Shown in pieces: positions 29,718-29,921 of a DNA stretch of 29,921 nt. Where the stretch lies: IMG/VR virus record IMGVR_UViG_3300044611_000333, positions 1-29,921 of that record; one strand, given 5' to 3'. The notes below the pieces were generated by a model. The model was not told the DNA's origin, searched no databases, and saw nothing but the letters and a program-made list of their open reading frames with translations. Made by a program: the position numbers and the translations under genes. How positions within the stretch are numbered: position 1 is the first letter of the stretch; every line of letters starts with the position of its first letter. The stretch is from a virus.

Positions 29718-29921
29718 GATATCTAATTTTAGAAGGTATCAAAATAATTGGGGTTGGCAATACCCAAGGTGAATCAGTCAGTAATGGTGTACCAATTGAG
29801 TCAGAGCCTAATGATAGGCTGCTGGCTACCGAGTACGTTTACGCGGGCCACCTTATCCACGTAGGATTGTCACCTAACCCATTCTCAGTTCTTGATCTAG
29901 CTTCGCTTACGCGGGTGTTTA
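29714..29921 (+). CDS. Partial CDS, unknown protein
   Basis: ATG 29714 overlaps the tip-protein stop as ATGA and the frame stays open to the window end, giving 69 visible residues that begin MRYLILEGIKIIGVGNTQGE. No family is recognised. Its coupling to the J-like gene suggests a tail-tip accessory or fibre-associated protein. Confidence 0.75.
   Translation, partial: MRYLILEGIKIIGVGNTQGESVSNGVPIESEPNDRLLATEYVYAGHLIHVGLSPNPFSVLDLASLTRVF

Noticed and set aside
1-29921. tRNA genes, CRISPR arrays, insertion sequences, integrase or attachment sites
   Set aside because: None seen in reading the window; no cloverleaf, regular spacer repeats, transposase or integrase motifs were found.

Overview
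The window is the virion-structure module of a long-tailed, siphovirus-type bacteriophage. All recognisable genes lie on the + strand and are packed head to tail. They run in the canonical order: packaging, portal, head assembly, capsid, connectors, tail tube, tail chaperones, tape measure, tail tip. A lambda-J-like tip protein and a tape measure carrying a lytic transglycosylase domain suggest a Gram-negative host. The host genus cannot be read from the sequence. By eye most of the window is around 45% GC, with a visibly GC-richer patch over the second hydrolase (about 6180-7415).

Layout. 1-196 is an AT-rich leader with repeats and a hairpin. 197-1158 holds a degenerate HNH-like protein, a probable small terminase and an unknown small protein. 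1250-2635 is the large terminase, followed by two small proteins and a DUF4055-type portal (3153-4700). 4703-7415 is an accessory cassette of two SGNH/GDSL hydrolases. A domain of about 38 residues that starts with ADW is present in the small protein before the portal, at the N-terminus of hydrolase 1, and in a frameshifted leader before hydrolase 2.

The central discovery is at 7635-13106. A MuF-type minor head domain is fused in one reading frame to a complete-looking T7/N4-type single-subunit RNA polymerase. The gene is split by a group I intron (10884-11834) that carries an HNH homing endonuclease (11123-11785). Splicing T10883 to C11835 restores polymerase motif B with the exact R-x3-K-x7-Y spacing and gives a 1506-residue protein. 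A MuF protein sits in the head and can be ejected with DNA, so this is a candidate virion-carried RNA polymerase in a siphovirus.

13161-16915 encodes scaffold, major capsid protein, connector proteins, tail terminator and tail tube. A UUCG-loop terminator follows. 17186-17826 is a lambda G/GT-type chaperone pair with the GGGAAAG slippery heptamer exactly in frame. Then come a gp10-like tail completion protein, the 1785-residue tape measure, a second terminator, and the tail-tip genes, including a 1647-residue J-like protein with internal duplications. The last gene runs off the window end.
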